The notes under the pieces: model-generated
What the model saw: the letters and a program-made list of their open reading frames with translations, nothing else
What the model was told of the DNA's origin: nothing
The model's database searches: none
NCBI GenBank assembly: GCA_029862165.1
Contig: JAOTXU010000002.1
Location: 124,001 to 188,000, forward strand
Direction: 5' to 3'
DNA: 64,000 bases
Source: Gammaproteobacteria bacterium
Lineage (GTDB): Bacteria; Pseudomonadota; Gammaproteobacteria; Steroidobacterales; JABDKV01
Translations under genes and position numbers: made by a program
In this document: in pieces, positions 12,514 through 21,412 of the stretch
Layout of the letters: each line of letters starts with the position of its first letter
Numbering within the stretch: position 1 is the first letter of the stretch

Positions 12514-12602
12514 CCCTCCCCCCTTCGGGGGGAGGGTAGGGTGGGGGGCAGATCTCGCGAAATTGCCCCTCCCCCTAGCCCCCTCCCCGAAGGGGAGGGG
12601 GA
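12514..12602 (+). repeat. REPIN/BIME-like element: two GC-rich hairpins in inverted orientation
   Basis: CCCTCCCCCCTTCGGGGGGAGGG...CCCCCTCCCCGAAGGGGAGGGGG; each half is itself a hairpin and the two halves are inverted relative to each other. Confidence 0.8.
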
Positions 12603-12625
12603 AGATAGTGAATGGGAAATTAGTC

Positions 12626-13003
12626 ATGAGACACCGTAAATCAGGCAGACAGCTTAACCGGAACAGCCCGCATCGCAGGGCGATGTTCCGCAATATGTCT
12701 GCGTCGTTGTTACAACACGAGACGATTCGTACGACAGTACCTAAAGCCAAAGAGCTGCGCCGCGTCATTGAGCCGTTGATCACGATGGCAAAAGTCGATG
12801 GCGTTGATCGCCGCCGGCTGGCCTTTGATCGTCTGCGTGATCGCAAAGCGGTGACCAAACTGTTCGCGGAAATCGGCCCGCGATTCAAGGATCGTCCGGG
12901 TGGTTACCTGCGAATCTTAAAGATCGGCAATCGTCCCGGTGACGCGGCGCCGATGGCGTTGGTACAGCTGGTGGATCGCCCGGAGGCTGAAGGCGACGCC
13001 TGA
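12626..13003 (+). CDS. rplQ: 50S ribosomal protein L17
   Basis: ATG 12626 [24 protein letters not shown]; track ORF wrongly extends through the repeat. Confidence 0.98.
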   Translation: MRHRKSGRQLNRNSPHRRAMFRNMSASLLQHETIRTTVPKAKELRRVIEPLITMAKVDGVDRRRLAFDRLRDRKAVTKLFAEIGPRFKDRPGGYLRILKIGNRPGDAAPMALVQLVDRPEAEGDA

Positions 13004-13033
13004 TTCGCACGCCGTGCCCGAAACTTTTAGGTT

Positions 13034-13058
13034 AAAGCCGGCCTTGTGCCGGCTTTTT
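13034..13058 (+). terminator. Rho-independent terminator after rplQ
   Basis: AAAGCCGGCcttgtGCCGGCTTTTTAT stem plus T-run. Confidence 0.9.
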
Positions 13059-13074
13059 ATTTGCCCTTCTCGAA

Positions 13075-13125
13075 CGTAAATGGGATCAGAGTACATTTAG
13101 TAAATGTACTCTGACCCCATTTACG
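13075..13125. repeat. 51-bp near-perfect palindrome containing GGGGTCAGAGTACATTTA
   Basis: CGTAAATGGGATCAGAGTACATTTA-G-TAAATGTACTCTGACCCCATTTACG; one mismatch between 25-bp arms. Confidence 0.9.
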
Positions 13126-13166
13126 CAAATCGGGTAATCTATGCGGATGCTGAAACGGAGCTGTCC

Positions 13167-14861
13167 ATGTCATTTTTATCGAGTATCGCAGCGGTTGCGC
13201 TGCTGGCCTTAAGTTCCATGGCCCACGGCGGCGACCGGATAACCGGGGCACACTTTGCAACGCGCTCAGAGGTCATCGCGCCACACGCGATGGCGGCGAC
13301 CAGTCATCCGCTGGCCACCCAGGTGGCGCTGGATATTATGCGTGCCGGTGGCAATGCCATCGATGCGGCGATCGCGGCCAATGCGACGCTCGGGTTAATG
13401 GAGCCGACGGGCAATGGTATCGGCGGTGATTTATTCGCGATCGTCTGGGATGCTAAATCAAAAAAACTATATGGACTAAATGCCAGCGGTCGCTCGCCAC
13501 AATCGCTTTCGCTCGAGTATTTTATCGATAATGGTCACGAGCGTGTGCCATCGCATGGTCCGTTGCCGGTCAGTGTACCGGGCGCTGTAGATGGGTGGTT
13601 CGAATTGCACGATCGCTTTGGCAAGCTGTCGATGAAACGGACGCTTGCGCCGGCGATTACTTATGCCAAAGAAGGCTTCCCCATAACCGAATTGATTGCC
13701 TATTACTGGAACCGGAGTGTCCCGCTATTACAGAAATATCCCGGTTTCAGCGATACCTACATGCCAAATGGCCGCGCGCCAAAAAAGGGCGAAATATTTC
13801 GAAACCCGGCTCTGGCTGATACCTACAAGACGCTGGCAGAGAAGGGCCGGGACGGTTTTTATAAAGGCCGGATCGCCCGCACAATCGCCGACTATGTGCA
13901 GGCGCAAGGCGGGTTTTTGAGCGAAAAAGACCTGTCAGACCATCGCTCCGAATGGGTCAAGCCGGAATCGACCAATTATCGTGGCTACGAAGTCTGGGAG
14001 TTGCCACCAAACGGGCAGGGCATCGCGGCACTGCAGATACTGAATATCCTTGAAGCTTATGATCTGGCGTCGATGGGTCACGACAGTGCGGAGTATGTGC
14101 ATGTTTTCACGGAAGCGAAGAAACTCGCTTTCGAGGATCGGGCGCGATACTACGCCGATATGGATTTCTTTCAGACACCGGTAGCGAAACTGATTTCCAA
14201 ACAATACGCTGCCGAACGGCGTGAATTGATTGACCTCGATCGCGCTGCAAAAAGCTATCCGGCCGGAGAACTGGGGCATGGCGACACGATTTATCTCACC
14301 GTCGCCGACAGAGACGGCAATATGGTGTCACTCATACAAAGCAATTATCGCGGTATGGGTTCAGGCATGACGCCACCCGGTCTGGGCTTTATCCTGCAGG
14401 ACCGCGGCGAGTTGTTTAGTCTCAAACGCGGTCATCCGAATGTTTTTGCGCCGGGCAAGCGGCCATTCCATACGATTATTCCGGCCTTTGTTACCAAAGA
14501 TGGCAGACCATGGATGTCTTTTGGCCTGATGGGTGGTGGTATGCAACCACAGGGTCACGCACAAATCGTAATTAATCTGGTCGATTTTCGCATGAACCTG
14601 CAGGAAGCTGGCGACGCGGCCCGGATCCGTCACCAGGGTTCCAGTCAGCCGACCGACGAGGCGATGAGTGACGGGGGCACGCTGTACCTGGAATCGGGTT
14701 TCTCCGAGGCTACGGTCCGTAGGCTGGCCAAGATGGGTCACAAGATAGGCTCCAGCGCCGGCGGTTATGGCGGCTATCAAGCCATCCGCTGGGATGCGGG
14801 GAACGGCGTTTATATCGGCGCGTCCGAATCACGCAAGGACGGTCACGCCGCAGGCTACTGA
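13167..14861 (+). CDS. Gamma-glutamyltransferase family protein (secreted)
   Basis: MRAGGNAIDAAIAANATLGLMEPTGNGIGGDLFA; catalytic-type HGDTIYLTVADRDGNMVSLIQS; signal peptide MSFLSSIAAVALLALSSMAHG; track start lies in the palindrome. Confidence 0.9.
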   Translation: MSFLSSIAAVALLALSSMAHGGDRITGAHFATRSEVIAPHAMAATSHPLATQVALDIMRAGGNAIDAAIAANATLGLMEPTGNGIGGDLFAIVWDAKSKKLYGLNASGRSPQSLSLEYFIDNGHERVPSHGPLPVSVPGAVDGWFELHDRFGKLSMKRTLAPAITYAKEGFPITELIAYYWNRSVPLLQKYPGFSDTYMPNGRAPKKGEIFRNPALADTYKTLAEKGRDGFYKGRIARTIADYVQAQGGFLSEKDLSDHRSEWVKPESTNYRGYEVWELPPNGQGIAALQILNILEAYDLASMGHDSAEYVHVFTEAKKLAFEDRARYYADMDFFQTPVAKLISKQYAAERRELIDLDRAAKSYPAGELGHGDTIYLTVADRDGNMVSLIQSNYRGMGSGMTPPGLGFILQDRGELFSLKRGHPNVFAPGKRPFHTIIPAFVTKDGRPWMSFGLMGGGMQPQGHAQIVINLVDFRMNLQEAGDAARIRHQGSSQPTDEAMSDGGTLYLESGFSEATVRRLAKMGHKIGSSAGGYGGYQAIRWDAGNGVYIGASESRKDGHAAGY

Positions 14862-15763
14862 TGCACACGCATGCCCATTCGACTGATTATGGCCGCGCGT
14901 TCGCCTTAGGCGTCGCACTCAATTTTGGCTTCGTCATTGTCGAGGCTGTCTACGGTTTTTTGTCCGGCTCGCTGGCACTGATTGCCGATGCGGGTCATAA
15001 CCTGGGCGATGTCATTGCATTGATCCTCGCCTGGGGTGCTTTGATAATTGGCCGGCGTCGCCCCAGCGACCGGCATACTTACGGCTTCAGGCGGGCAAGT
15101 ATCCTGGCTGCCGTGGCCAGTGGTGTGCTGTTGCTCGTTGCTATAGTGGGCATTGTGTACGAAGCGATCAACCGGCTGTTAAGCGCCGCACCGGTCGACG
15201 GAATGACAGTGATCGTCGTGGCAGGCATCGGCGTGCTCATCAACTTTTTTACAGCCATGTTGTTTCACGGTGGGCGTGAGCATGATCTCAATGTACGCAG
15301 TGCCTGGTTGCATATGGCCGCCGATGCCGCGGTTTCACTCGGTGTGGTCGTCGCCGGCATGTTGATCCTGATGACCGGCTCGTTATGGCTCGACCCGGCG
15401 ATTAGCCTGGTTATCGCCGCGGTGATACTCGTGGCAACGTGGCAATTGTTGCGTGAATCGGTGGATATGGCAGTCGACGCCGTGCCCCGGCACATCAATC
15501 TTGACGCCGTGCGAAATTACCTCCAATCGCTACCAGGTGTGACCGGTCTGCACGATTTGCATATCTGGCCCATCAGCACCACTGAAACCGCGCTTACGGT
15601 ACACCTGGTAATGCCTGCTGCTGCGTCGGATGCTTTTTTGCACGAGGTTTCAGTAGCGCTCTCGGATCGCTTCCGTATCGATCACGCCACGTTGCAGGTG
15701 GAGCAGGGTGATGCAGATGTGGTTTGCGAACCGTGCGAACCCACCCAACACGTGTCCGTCTGA
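14861..15763 (+). CDS. CDF-family cation efflux transporter
   Basis: SLALIADAGHNLGDVIALILAWGA and HMAADAAVSLGVVVAG metal-site HxxxD motifs, TM segments. Confidence 0.92.
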   Translation: MHTHAHSTDYGRAFALGVALNFGFVIVEAVYGFLSGSLALIADAGHNLGDVIALILAWGALIIGRRRPSDRHTYGFRRASILAAVASGVLLLVAIVGIVYEAINRLLSAAPVDGMTVIVVAGIGVLINFFTAMLFHGGREHDLNVRSAWLHMAADAAVSLGVVVAGMLILMTGSLWLDPAISLVIAAVILVATWQLLRESVDMAVDAVPRHINLDAVRNYLQSLPGVTGLHDLHIWPISTTETALTVHLVMPAAASDAFLHEVSVALSDRFRIDHATLQVEQGDADVVCEPCEPTQHVSV

Positions 15764-15773
15764 CATTTGAGTC

Positions 15774-17672
15774 ATGTCACTGGTTCGACTGGATCGTTTG
15801 AACCTGCGTTTTGGCGAGCAGCACATACTGCGCGATGCGTCGCTTACGATTGATGACGGCGAACGTGTCTGTCTGATTGGTCGTAACGGGGCCGGCAAGA
15901 CCACGCTGCTTAAAATCATAATGGGCGAGATCGCCGTTGATAGCGGCGAATTGCATTATCTGTCCGATCTGCGTGTCAGCCAGCTTGCCCAGACCCTGTC
16001 CGATGAGCTGGATCACACCGTACGCGTGGCGGTTGCCAACGGTCTGCACAAGTTGCAGGCACTACATCATGAGTATAACGAGTTGTCTCAGCAACAACTC
16101 GACAAAGCCGGGTTAAAGGAACTCGAAGCGCTGCATCGTCGTATCGATGCGGCCGGTGGCTGGAATATTGACCTGTTGGTCGAGACGATAATTAGTGATT
16201 TGCAGCTACCCGGCGACAAAAAACTCGATGAGTTGTCTGGCGGCTGGCAAAGGCGTGTGGCGCTGGCCCATGCATTGGTGAGTAAGCCGGATTTGCTACT
16301 GCTCGATGAGCCCACAAACCATCTGGATCTGGCGACCATCGAGTGGCTGGAACATCGTGTCCGCAGTTTTCCCGGCAGCGTCATGTTCATTACCCACGAT
16401 CGAGCGTTTTTGCAGAGACTGGCAACCCGCATCGTCGAATTGGATCGCACGACCCTTATTGACTGGCCCGGTGATTATCAGAATTATCTGCGACGCAAGG
16501 AAAAGGCCCTGGAGGATGAAGAGACCGAGAATGCCCGTTTCGACAAGAAGCTGGCTCAGGAAGAAGTGTGGATCCGCCAGGGGATCAAGGCCCGACGAAC
16601 CCGCAATGAGGGACGGGCACGCGCCTTGACGGCAATGCGGGAGGAACGGGCACAGCGCCCGGCCCGTCAAAAAACGGCGAAGATCAATATTGACGAAGCC
16701 GAACAGAGCGGTCGCAAGGTGATCCGGGCACGCAACGTGTCGTATGGTTATAACGGCGAGAAGTTGGTCAATAATTTATCGCTCAAGATCATGCGTGGTG
16801 ATCGGATTGGTCTGATCGGCAATAACGGTGTTGGCAAGAGCACGTTGTTACGTCTGCTTCTTGGTGAGCTAGAACCGCAGTCGGGCACGATCAAGCACGG
16901 AACAGGTCTGGAAATCGGCTACTTCGACCAGATGCGACAGGACCTCGACCTGGAAAAAACTGTGGCCGACAATGTCGGTGATGGCCGTGATTACATCACG
17001 TTAAACGGCAAGCAACGACATGTTATCGGTTATTTGCGGGGATTCATGTTCGACGTCAAACGGGCGCAGAGTCCGGTCAAAATATTGTCCGGTGGCGAAC
17101 GCAACCGGGTTATTCTGGCAAAATTGTTTACCCGGCCGACCAATCTGCTGGTGCTGGATGAGCCTACCAACGATCTGGATGTGGAGACATTAGAGGTCCT
17201 GGAGGACCGGTTGGTGAAGTACCAGGGCACATTGTTGGTCGTGAGTCACGATCGTGAGTTTCTCGATAACGTCGTGACCAGCATTCTGGTGTTTGAAGCG
17301 GATGGCCAAATTCGTGAATATGTCGGTGGCTATAGCGATTGGGCCAGACGCGGGCGTGAGCTGGCGGAGTTGGACGATCCCCTGCGGGAGGCGGCAAAGG
17401 CAAAGCAGGCCAGGGAACGTGCCCGCAGAAAGGCCAGCGCGCCACGCAAACTCAGTTACAAGGAAAAACGTGAGTTGGAGACGTTGCCGGGGTTGGTCGA
17501 GACCCTGGAAAGCGAATTGGCCGATTTGAAATTGCAGATAGCGGCCAAAGATTTTTATAGTCAGCCCTTTGGACAGGTGCAACCGGTGCTTGAGCGGCTG
17601 AGTGAGGTTAACGAACGGTTGGATACAGCTACTGAAAGGTGGGTTGCACTTGAGGAGATACAAGATTACTAG
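15774..17672 (+). CDS. uup: ABC-F family ATPase (Uup-like)
   Basis: Two Walker A (GRNGAGKTT, GNNGVGKST), two LSGG signatures, C-terminal coiled coil. Confidence 0.88.
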   Translation: MSLVRLDRLNLRFGEQHILRDASLTIDDGERVCLIGRNGAGKTTLLKIIMGEIAVDSGELHYLSDLRVSQLAQTLSDELDHTVRVAVANGLHKLQALHHEYNELSQQQLDKAGLKELEALHRRIDAAGGWNIDLLVETIISDLQLPGDKKLDELSGGWQRRVALAHALVSKPDLLLLDEPTNHLDLATIEWLEHRVRSFPGSVMFITHDRAFLQRLATRIVELDRTTLIDWPGDYQNYLRRKEKALEDEETENARFDKKLAQEEVWIRQGIKARRTRNEGRARALTAMREERAQRPARQKTAKINIDEAEQSGRKVIRARNVSYGYNGEKLVNNLSLKIMRGDRIGLIGNNGVGKSTLLRLLLGELEPQSGTIKHGTGLEIGYFDQMRQDLDLEKTVADNVGDGRDYITLNGKQRHVIGYLRGFMFDVKRAQSPVKILSGGERNRVILAKLFTRPTNLLVLDEPTNDLDVETLEVLEDRLVKYQGTLLVVSHDREFLDNVVTSILVFEADGQIREYVGGYSDWARRGRELAELDDPLREAAKAKQARERARRKASAPRKLSYKEKRELETLPGLVETLESELADLKLQIAAKDFYSQPFGQVQPVLERLSEVNERLDTATERWVALEEIQDY

Positions 17673-17828
17673 GCCTTTCGCGAGCTTGGTCCGCCACCCC
17701 AACCAAGAGCTCAGCCGTCGGCCTCACGAATGTGTCGCTTCGCGACTCATTGATCTGCATGTCTCGATACATGCAAGTCGCCCCGGAGGGGGGAGGGCGA
17801 AGAAGGAACGAAGGACTATTTTCACTAA

Positions 17829-18767
17829 ATGATCAAAACAGTCGTCATCTTTGTTGTTTTGCTGCTGGTTGCAGGGATTCTTGCGGTCTACCTGTTTCCC
17901 GGCACGGCCTATCGATTGGCGATGCGTGGTGAGCGAGCGGTGGCCGGATTAGACACACGCTTGATCAGCATCGATGGTATCGACTATAGCTACACCGACG
18001 GCAAGCGGGGTGCGCCATTGGTGCTGTTGCACGGCTTCTCCGCAGAAAAGGACCACTGGAATCGAGTCGCCCGGCATCTCAAAAGCAGGTTTCGGATCAT
18101 CGCACCGGATCTGCCGGGTTTTGGTGCGAGTACTCGCGATCCCGCACTGAACTACTCGATCGAGTCACAAGTCAGACGCCTTGAGGCCTTTGTAGACCGT
18201 CTGGCTCTCGAGCAATTTCATCTGGGTGGCAGTTCGATGGGTGGTGCTATTGCGGCCGTTTACGCGGCACGCAATCCGGATCGCGTTGTGAGTCTCTGGT
18301 TGATGGCGCCAGCCGGTGTCATCAGCGGGCAACGCAGTGAGATGGAGAAAATTCTTTCTTCCGGCGAAGTACACCCACTCGTTCCGGGAAATCGACAGCA
18401 ATTTGAATATACGCTAGGTTTTGTTTTCGTCAATCAGCCATTTCTGCCTGCCCCGGTACGCCGCTATCTCAGCAAAGAGGCGACCGAGCGTCAGGCATTA
18501 CGATTGCAAATCTTTGATGACCTGCTTGATGATACCGGCACCGGTGTGCGTTTTCCGCTCAATGAGCTGGTCGTGGACCTTGCAGTCCCCACCTTGGTTG
18601 TTTGGGGAGCAGATGATCGCGTTTTGCATCCGGCCGGCGCAGAAAAGCTCCGTGAATTACTGACAAACGAGACCGTCGAGATCATGCCGAATATGGGTCA
18701 TCTGCCGATGCTGGAGGCACCAGGAACAACAGCAGAGCGTTTCCTGCGGTTTCACGGCGGGCTGTAG
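17829..18767 (+). CDS. Alpha/beta hydrolase
   Basis: LVLLHGFSAEKDHW, GGSSMGG nucleophile elbow, GHLPMLEAP catalytic His. Confidence 0.92.
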   Translation: MIKTVVIFVVLLLVAGILAVYLFPGTAYRLAMRGERAVAGLDTRLISIDGIDYSYTDGKRGAPLVLLHGFSAEKDHWNRVARHLKSRFRIIAPDLPGFGASTRDPALNYSIESQVRRLEAFVDRLALEQFHLGGSSMGGAIAAVYAARNPDRVVSLWLMAPAGVISGQRSEMEKILSSGEVHPLVPGNRQQFEYTLGFVFVNQPFLPAPVRRYLSKEATERQALRLQIFDDLLDDTGTGVRFPLNELVVDLAVPTLVVWGADDRVLHPAGAEKLRELLTNETVEIMPNMGHLPMLEAPGTTAERFLRFHGGL

Positions 18768-18772
18768 AAGGA

Positions 18773-19798
18773 TCAGGCGGGTCCGGTGGAGTCGCGGATA
18801 ATCAACTTGGATTTGACGATGTGTTCGAAGTCGTCGGTACGCCGTGCATCGAATTTTGTCAGTAACAGATCAGTCGCAGCGGACGCCATACTTTGTATGG
18901 GCTGGCGTATCGTTGTCAGTGCCGGCCACAGGTAACTGGCCAATGGAATGTCGTCAAAGCCTGCTACGGATAGATCACCTGGTATAGATAAATTGCGCTC
19001 GTGCGCAACTTTCATGACGCCGGCCGCCATGTCATCGTTACTTGCAAAGATCGCCGATGGGGGATTGTCGAGATCTAGCAACTGCTGGGCACACTCGATA
19101 CCGGATTCAAACGAGTTGTAACCCTGTGCGACCCATTCCTTGCGCAATGGCAGACCGCACTCGTTCAAGCCGGCCTTGTAGCCATCAAAGCGCTGACCCA
19201 CCGCACCATGGTCGGGGTGACCAATGACAAAGGCGATGTCTGTGTGGCCGAGTGAGTTCAGATAAACGGTCATTTCGGCGCAGGCCTGTTCGTCATTTGT
19301 ATAGATTGCACGGCCCAAATCGCTGCGGTCCGCTGGCGCGATGCGCACAAACGGCATACCTAATTCAAGCAGTAATTCGACAACCGAGTCCATGTCCGAA
19401 AGGGGTGGAGTCAGTATCAGGCCATCAATTTTCGACTGGCTGATCATCATCTGCAACTCAGTTTTCAAGTTTGGGTCTTTGTAGACACAGGGATGAATGA
19501 TCAGATCGTAACCGGCAGCGCGACTGGCATTCAATGCGCCATCCTGGATGTTGATCAGGTAACTGGCACTCGGGTTGTCGTAGATTAGCCCGATCAGATA
19601 GGAACGCCTGGCAGCGAGGTTACGCGCCGACGGATTCGGCTGGTAGTTAAGCTCGTCAATAACCCTTAGAACCCTTGTGCGCGTGCCTTCCCGCACATTA
19701 GCCTCGTTGTTGGCGACCCTCGAGACGGTTTTGATCGACACGCCCGCCAGTCTGGCGACATCCGCGATTGTTGCTCTTGGGGGGCCCTGTGTGCTCAT
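18773..19798 (-). CDS. LacI-family transcriptional regulator 1
   Basis: ATIADVARLAGVSIKTVSRVANNEANV N-terminal HTH; periplasmic-binding-like domain. Confidence 0.95.
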   Translation of the reverse strand: MSTQGPPRATIADVARLAGVSIKTVSRVANNEANVREGTRTRVLRVIDELNYQPNPSARNLAARRSYLIGLIYDNPSASYLINIQDGALNASRAAGYDLIIHPCVYKDPNLKTELQMMISQSKIDGLILTPPLSDMDSVVELLLELGMPFVRIAPADRSDLGRAIYTNDEQACAEMTVYLNSLGHTDIAFVIGHPDHGAVGQRFDGYKAGLNECGLPLRKEWVAQGYNSFESGIECAQQLLDLDNPPSAIFASNDDMAAGVMKVAHERNLSIPGDLSVAGFDDIPLASYLWPALTTIRQPIQSMASAATDLLLTKFDARRTDDFEHIVKSKLIIRDSTGPA

Positions 19799-19822
19799 GG
19801 ATTCATCTCGATTGATACCAAA

Positions 19823-19978
19823 TTATGACGAGCAGTCACTCGTCAGGCCACTGGGTTTCGGCGGTAGGAAGAACAGCGCCATAATCTGTAGATTGCTAAA
19901 GTTAACCCTGCCGTTGCTGTCAACGTCAAGTATGGGGTCGATGCCAAAGAAGCCCTCAGCGATAATCCGGAGATCGGC
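19823..19978 (-). pseudogene. Dockerin/EF-hand-like C-terminal segment, in frame downstream of the stop of the Kazal-like ORF
   Basis: Manual translation after TAA at 19979: ADLRIIAEGFFGIDPILDVDSNGRVNFSNLQIMALFFLPPKPSGLTSDCSS*; DxDxNG calcium-loop-like motif. Confidence 0.5.
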
Positions 19979-20278
19979 TTAGTCGCTGCAAGCGCCCGTC
20001 CGATAGGAATACACCGCCGGATCGGCACAGGCGAGGCATTCATTAGCATACGTTTTTTCTTCGGTCGAATCACACGGTGTGGTGACGCAACGAACGCCAT
20101 TGTCGCGGGTGGCACAGACGGGCCGGCGCGCTTTGTGGCAGAATTCTGGCCGCGGATCGGTGCAGGCCGCTTTTTCTGTCGGCCCCTGGGCCTGCTGACT
20201 GGAACAGCCCAGCAACAATATCACGCAAACCGCAATCCAAACGGGCCTTCGATCAATATCAGTTGCCCTTATTCGCAC
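19979..20278 (-). CDS. Small Cys-rich Kazal-like lipoprotein (probable GTG start)
   Basis: ILLLGCSSQQ lipobox; CTDPRPEFCHKARRPVCATRDNGVRCVTTPC...TYANECLAC Kazal-like spacing. Confidence 0.6.
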   Translation of the reverse strand: MRIRATDIDRRPVWIAVCVILLLGCSSQQAQGPTEKAACTDPRPEFCHKARRPVCATRDNGVRCVTTPCDSTEEKTYANECLACADPAVYSYRTGACSD

Positions 20279-20312
20279 GTTCGATACGGGACCACTCTGG
20301 TGGTTGGATGGA

Positions 20313-20543
20313 TTATTGATCTGACTTGCGAAATCTGGTCGGCGGGAAATTCGCCTTGTCGGGCAGTTCGCGTACGACTTCTTCATTGGGTGCAACGTAG
20401 ACGCAATAAACCTTGTCATCGGTCACGTAGCTTTGTACCCACTGAATCTGTGGCCCCATATAATTCAGCACGCCGCACGATTTCTGGGAGATGCCTAATT
20501 TTCCGGCGCCCGGTATCGATCGTTCAATCACGAATTTTGGCAT
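20313..20543 (-). CDS. DUF4242-like small protein, apparently shortened
   Basis: MPKFVIERSIPGAGKLGISQKSCGVL..GPQIQWVQSYVTDDKVYCVYVAP resembles DUF4242. Confidence 0.7.
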   Translation of the reverse strand: MPKFVIERSIPGAGKLGISQKSCGVLNYMGPQIQWVQSYVTDDKVYCVYVAPNEEVVRELPDKANFPPTRFRKSDQ

Positions 20544-20559
20544 GACAACGCTCCTGTTC

Positions 20560-20694
20560 CTAAATCATAGATGCATCGGGAATAAAAAAAGCCAGCAGGG
20601 CATTTAGGTTCTCAAGGCAATCCCGCGTCAACTCAATACTGCACCGCGGCATATTCGTGCCGGGGAAAATGGCGTCGCTACCGGCCAGGATCCT
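20560..20694 (-). pseudogene. Possible amidohydrolase C-terminal remnant
   Basis: Reads RILAGSDAIFPGTNMPRCSIELTRDCLENLNALLAFFIPDASMI* directly after the stop of the CPBP gene; LAGSDA..PGT..S.EL pattern. Confidence 0.3.
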
Positions 20695-21390
20695 TCAAGG
20701 TGTAACGCCATAATAGAGCATTATCATTAGTAACGCGTCCAAGCTTGCGTGGGCGACGATCAAAGGCCACAGATTTCTTTTTGCTGCCAAGTACATTAGG
20801 CCCAGCACAGAACCCATAACTGTCGTAAGCAAGATTCCGCCGATACCCCATTCAAAGTGGATAATACCGAAGGGCAGGCCATTCAGAATAGCCGCAAGAA
20901 CCAGCCCTCTGCGGCCCCCGCCAAACAACCTGCTAAGGCGGTCAATCATAAAACCACGGTAAATGTATTCTTCCATAAAGCCGCCGGTTATCATCGCGCC
21001 CGACATGACGAGCAGCAGCATTGGTAGATTCTGGTACACGATGTCATAACGGCTAAAGTCAGGCGGAGTCAGCTGAAGCCACAACGCCATGGCCGGTACC
21101 AGCGTATTCTGTGCAATGATGTTAACGATTAGGATTGCCGCGGCCCAGCCTGGAATAGTCCACCATCGATTAGGCTTTCGAAGCCCGAAATCCCGCCAAC
21201 CCTGATCCCGCCACTTCATTAGAATAATGACGACAAGAAAGGACGCGATGAGCGACAAAGCACCGTCCAAAGCCGCTGGAAAAGGGAATAGATTTACGGA
21301 GCGAAGAAACTCCTCAATGCCGTAAAACACGAGGGCTGTGACGATGAATATGAGAACGTCGGCCGCTGCCTGAGATTTTGTCGGGCCCAA
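20695..21390 (-). CDS. CPBP-family intramembrane protease
   Basis: FMEEYIYRGFMIDRL (EExxxR), FGIIHFEWG, multiple TM. Confidence 0.85.
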   Translation of the reverse strand: MGPTKSQAAADVLIFIVTALVFYGIEEFLRSVNLFPFPAALDGALSLIASFLVVIILMKWRDQGWRDFGLRKPNRWWTIPGWAAAILIVNIIAQNTLVPAMALWLQLTPPDFSRYDIVYQNLPMLLLVMSGAMITGGFMEEYIYRGFMIDRLSRLFGGGRRGLVLAAILNGLPFGIIHFEWGIGGILLTTVMGSVLGLMYLAAKRNLWPLIVAHASLDALLMIMLYYGVTP

Positions 21391-21412
21391 GTCTTATACA
21401 ACTCTGTTTCTG

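Noticed and set aside
12563-12625. N-terminal extension of rplQ from 12563
   Set aside because: The extension translates the REPIN hairpin; L17 begins at [12 protein letters not shown] (12626)
13104-13166. Upstream start of the gamma-glutamyltransferase ORF
   Set aside because: Lies in the palindrome; ATG 13167 yields a clean signal peptide
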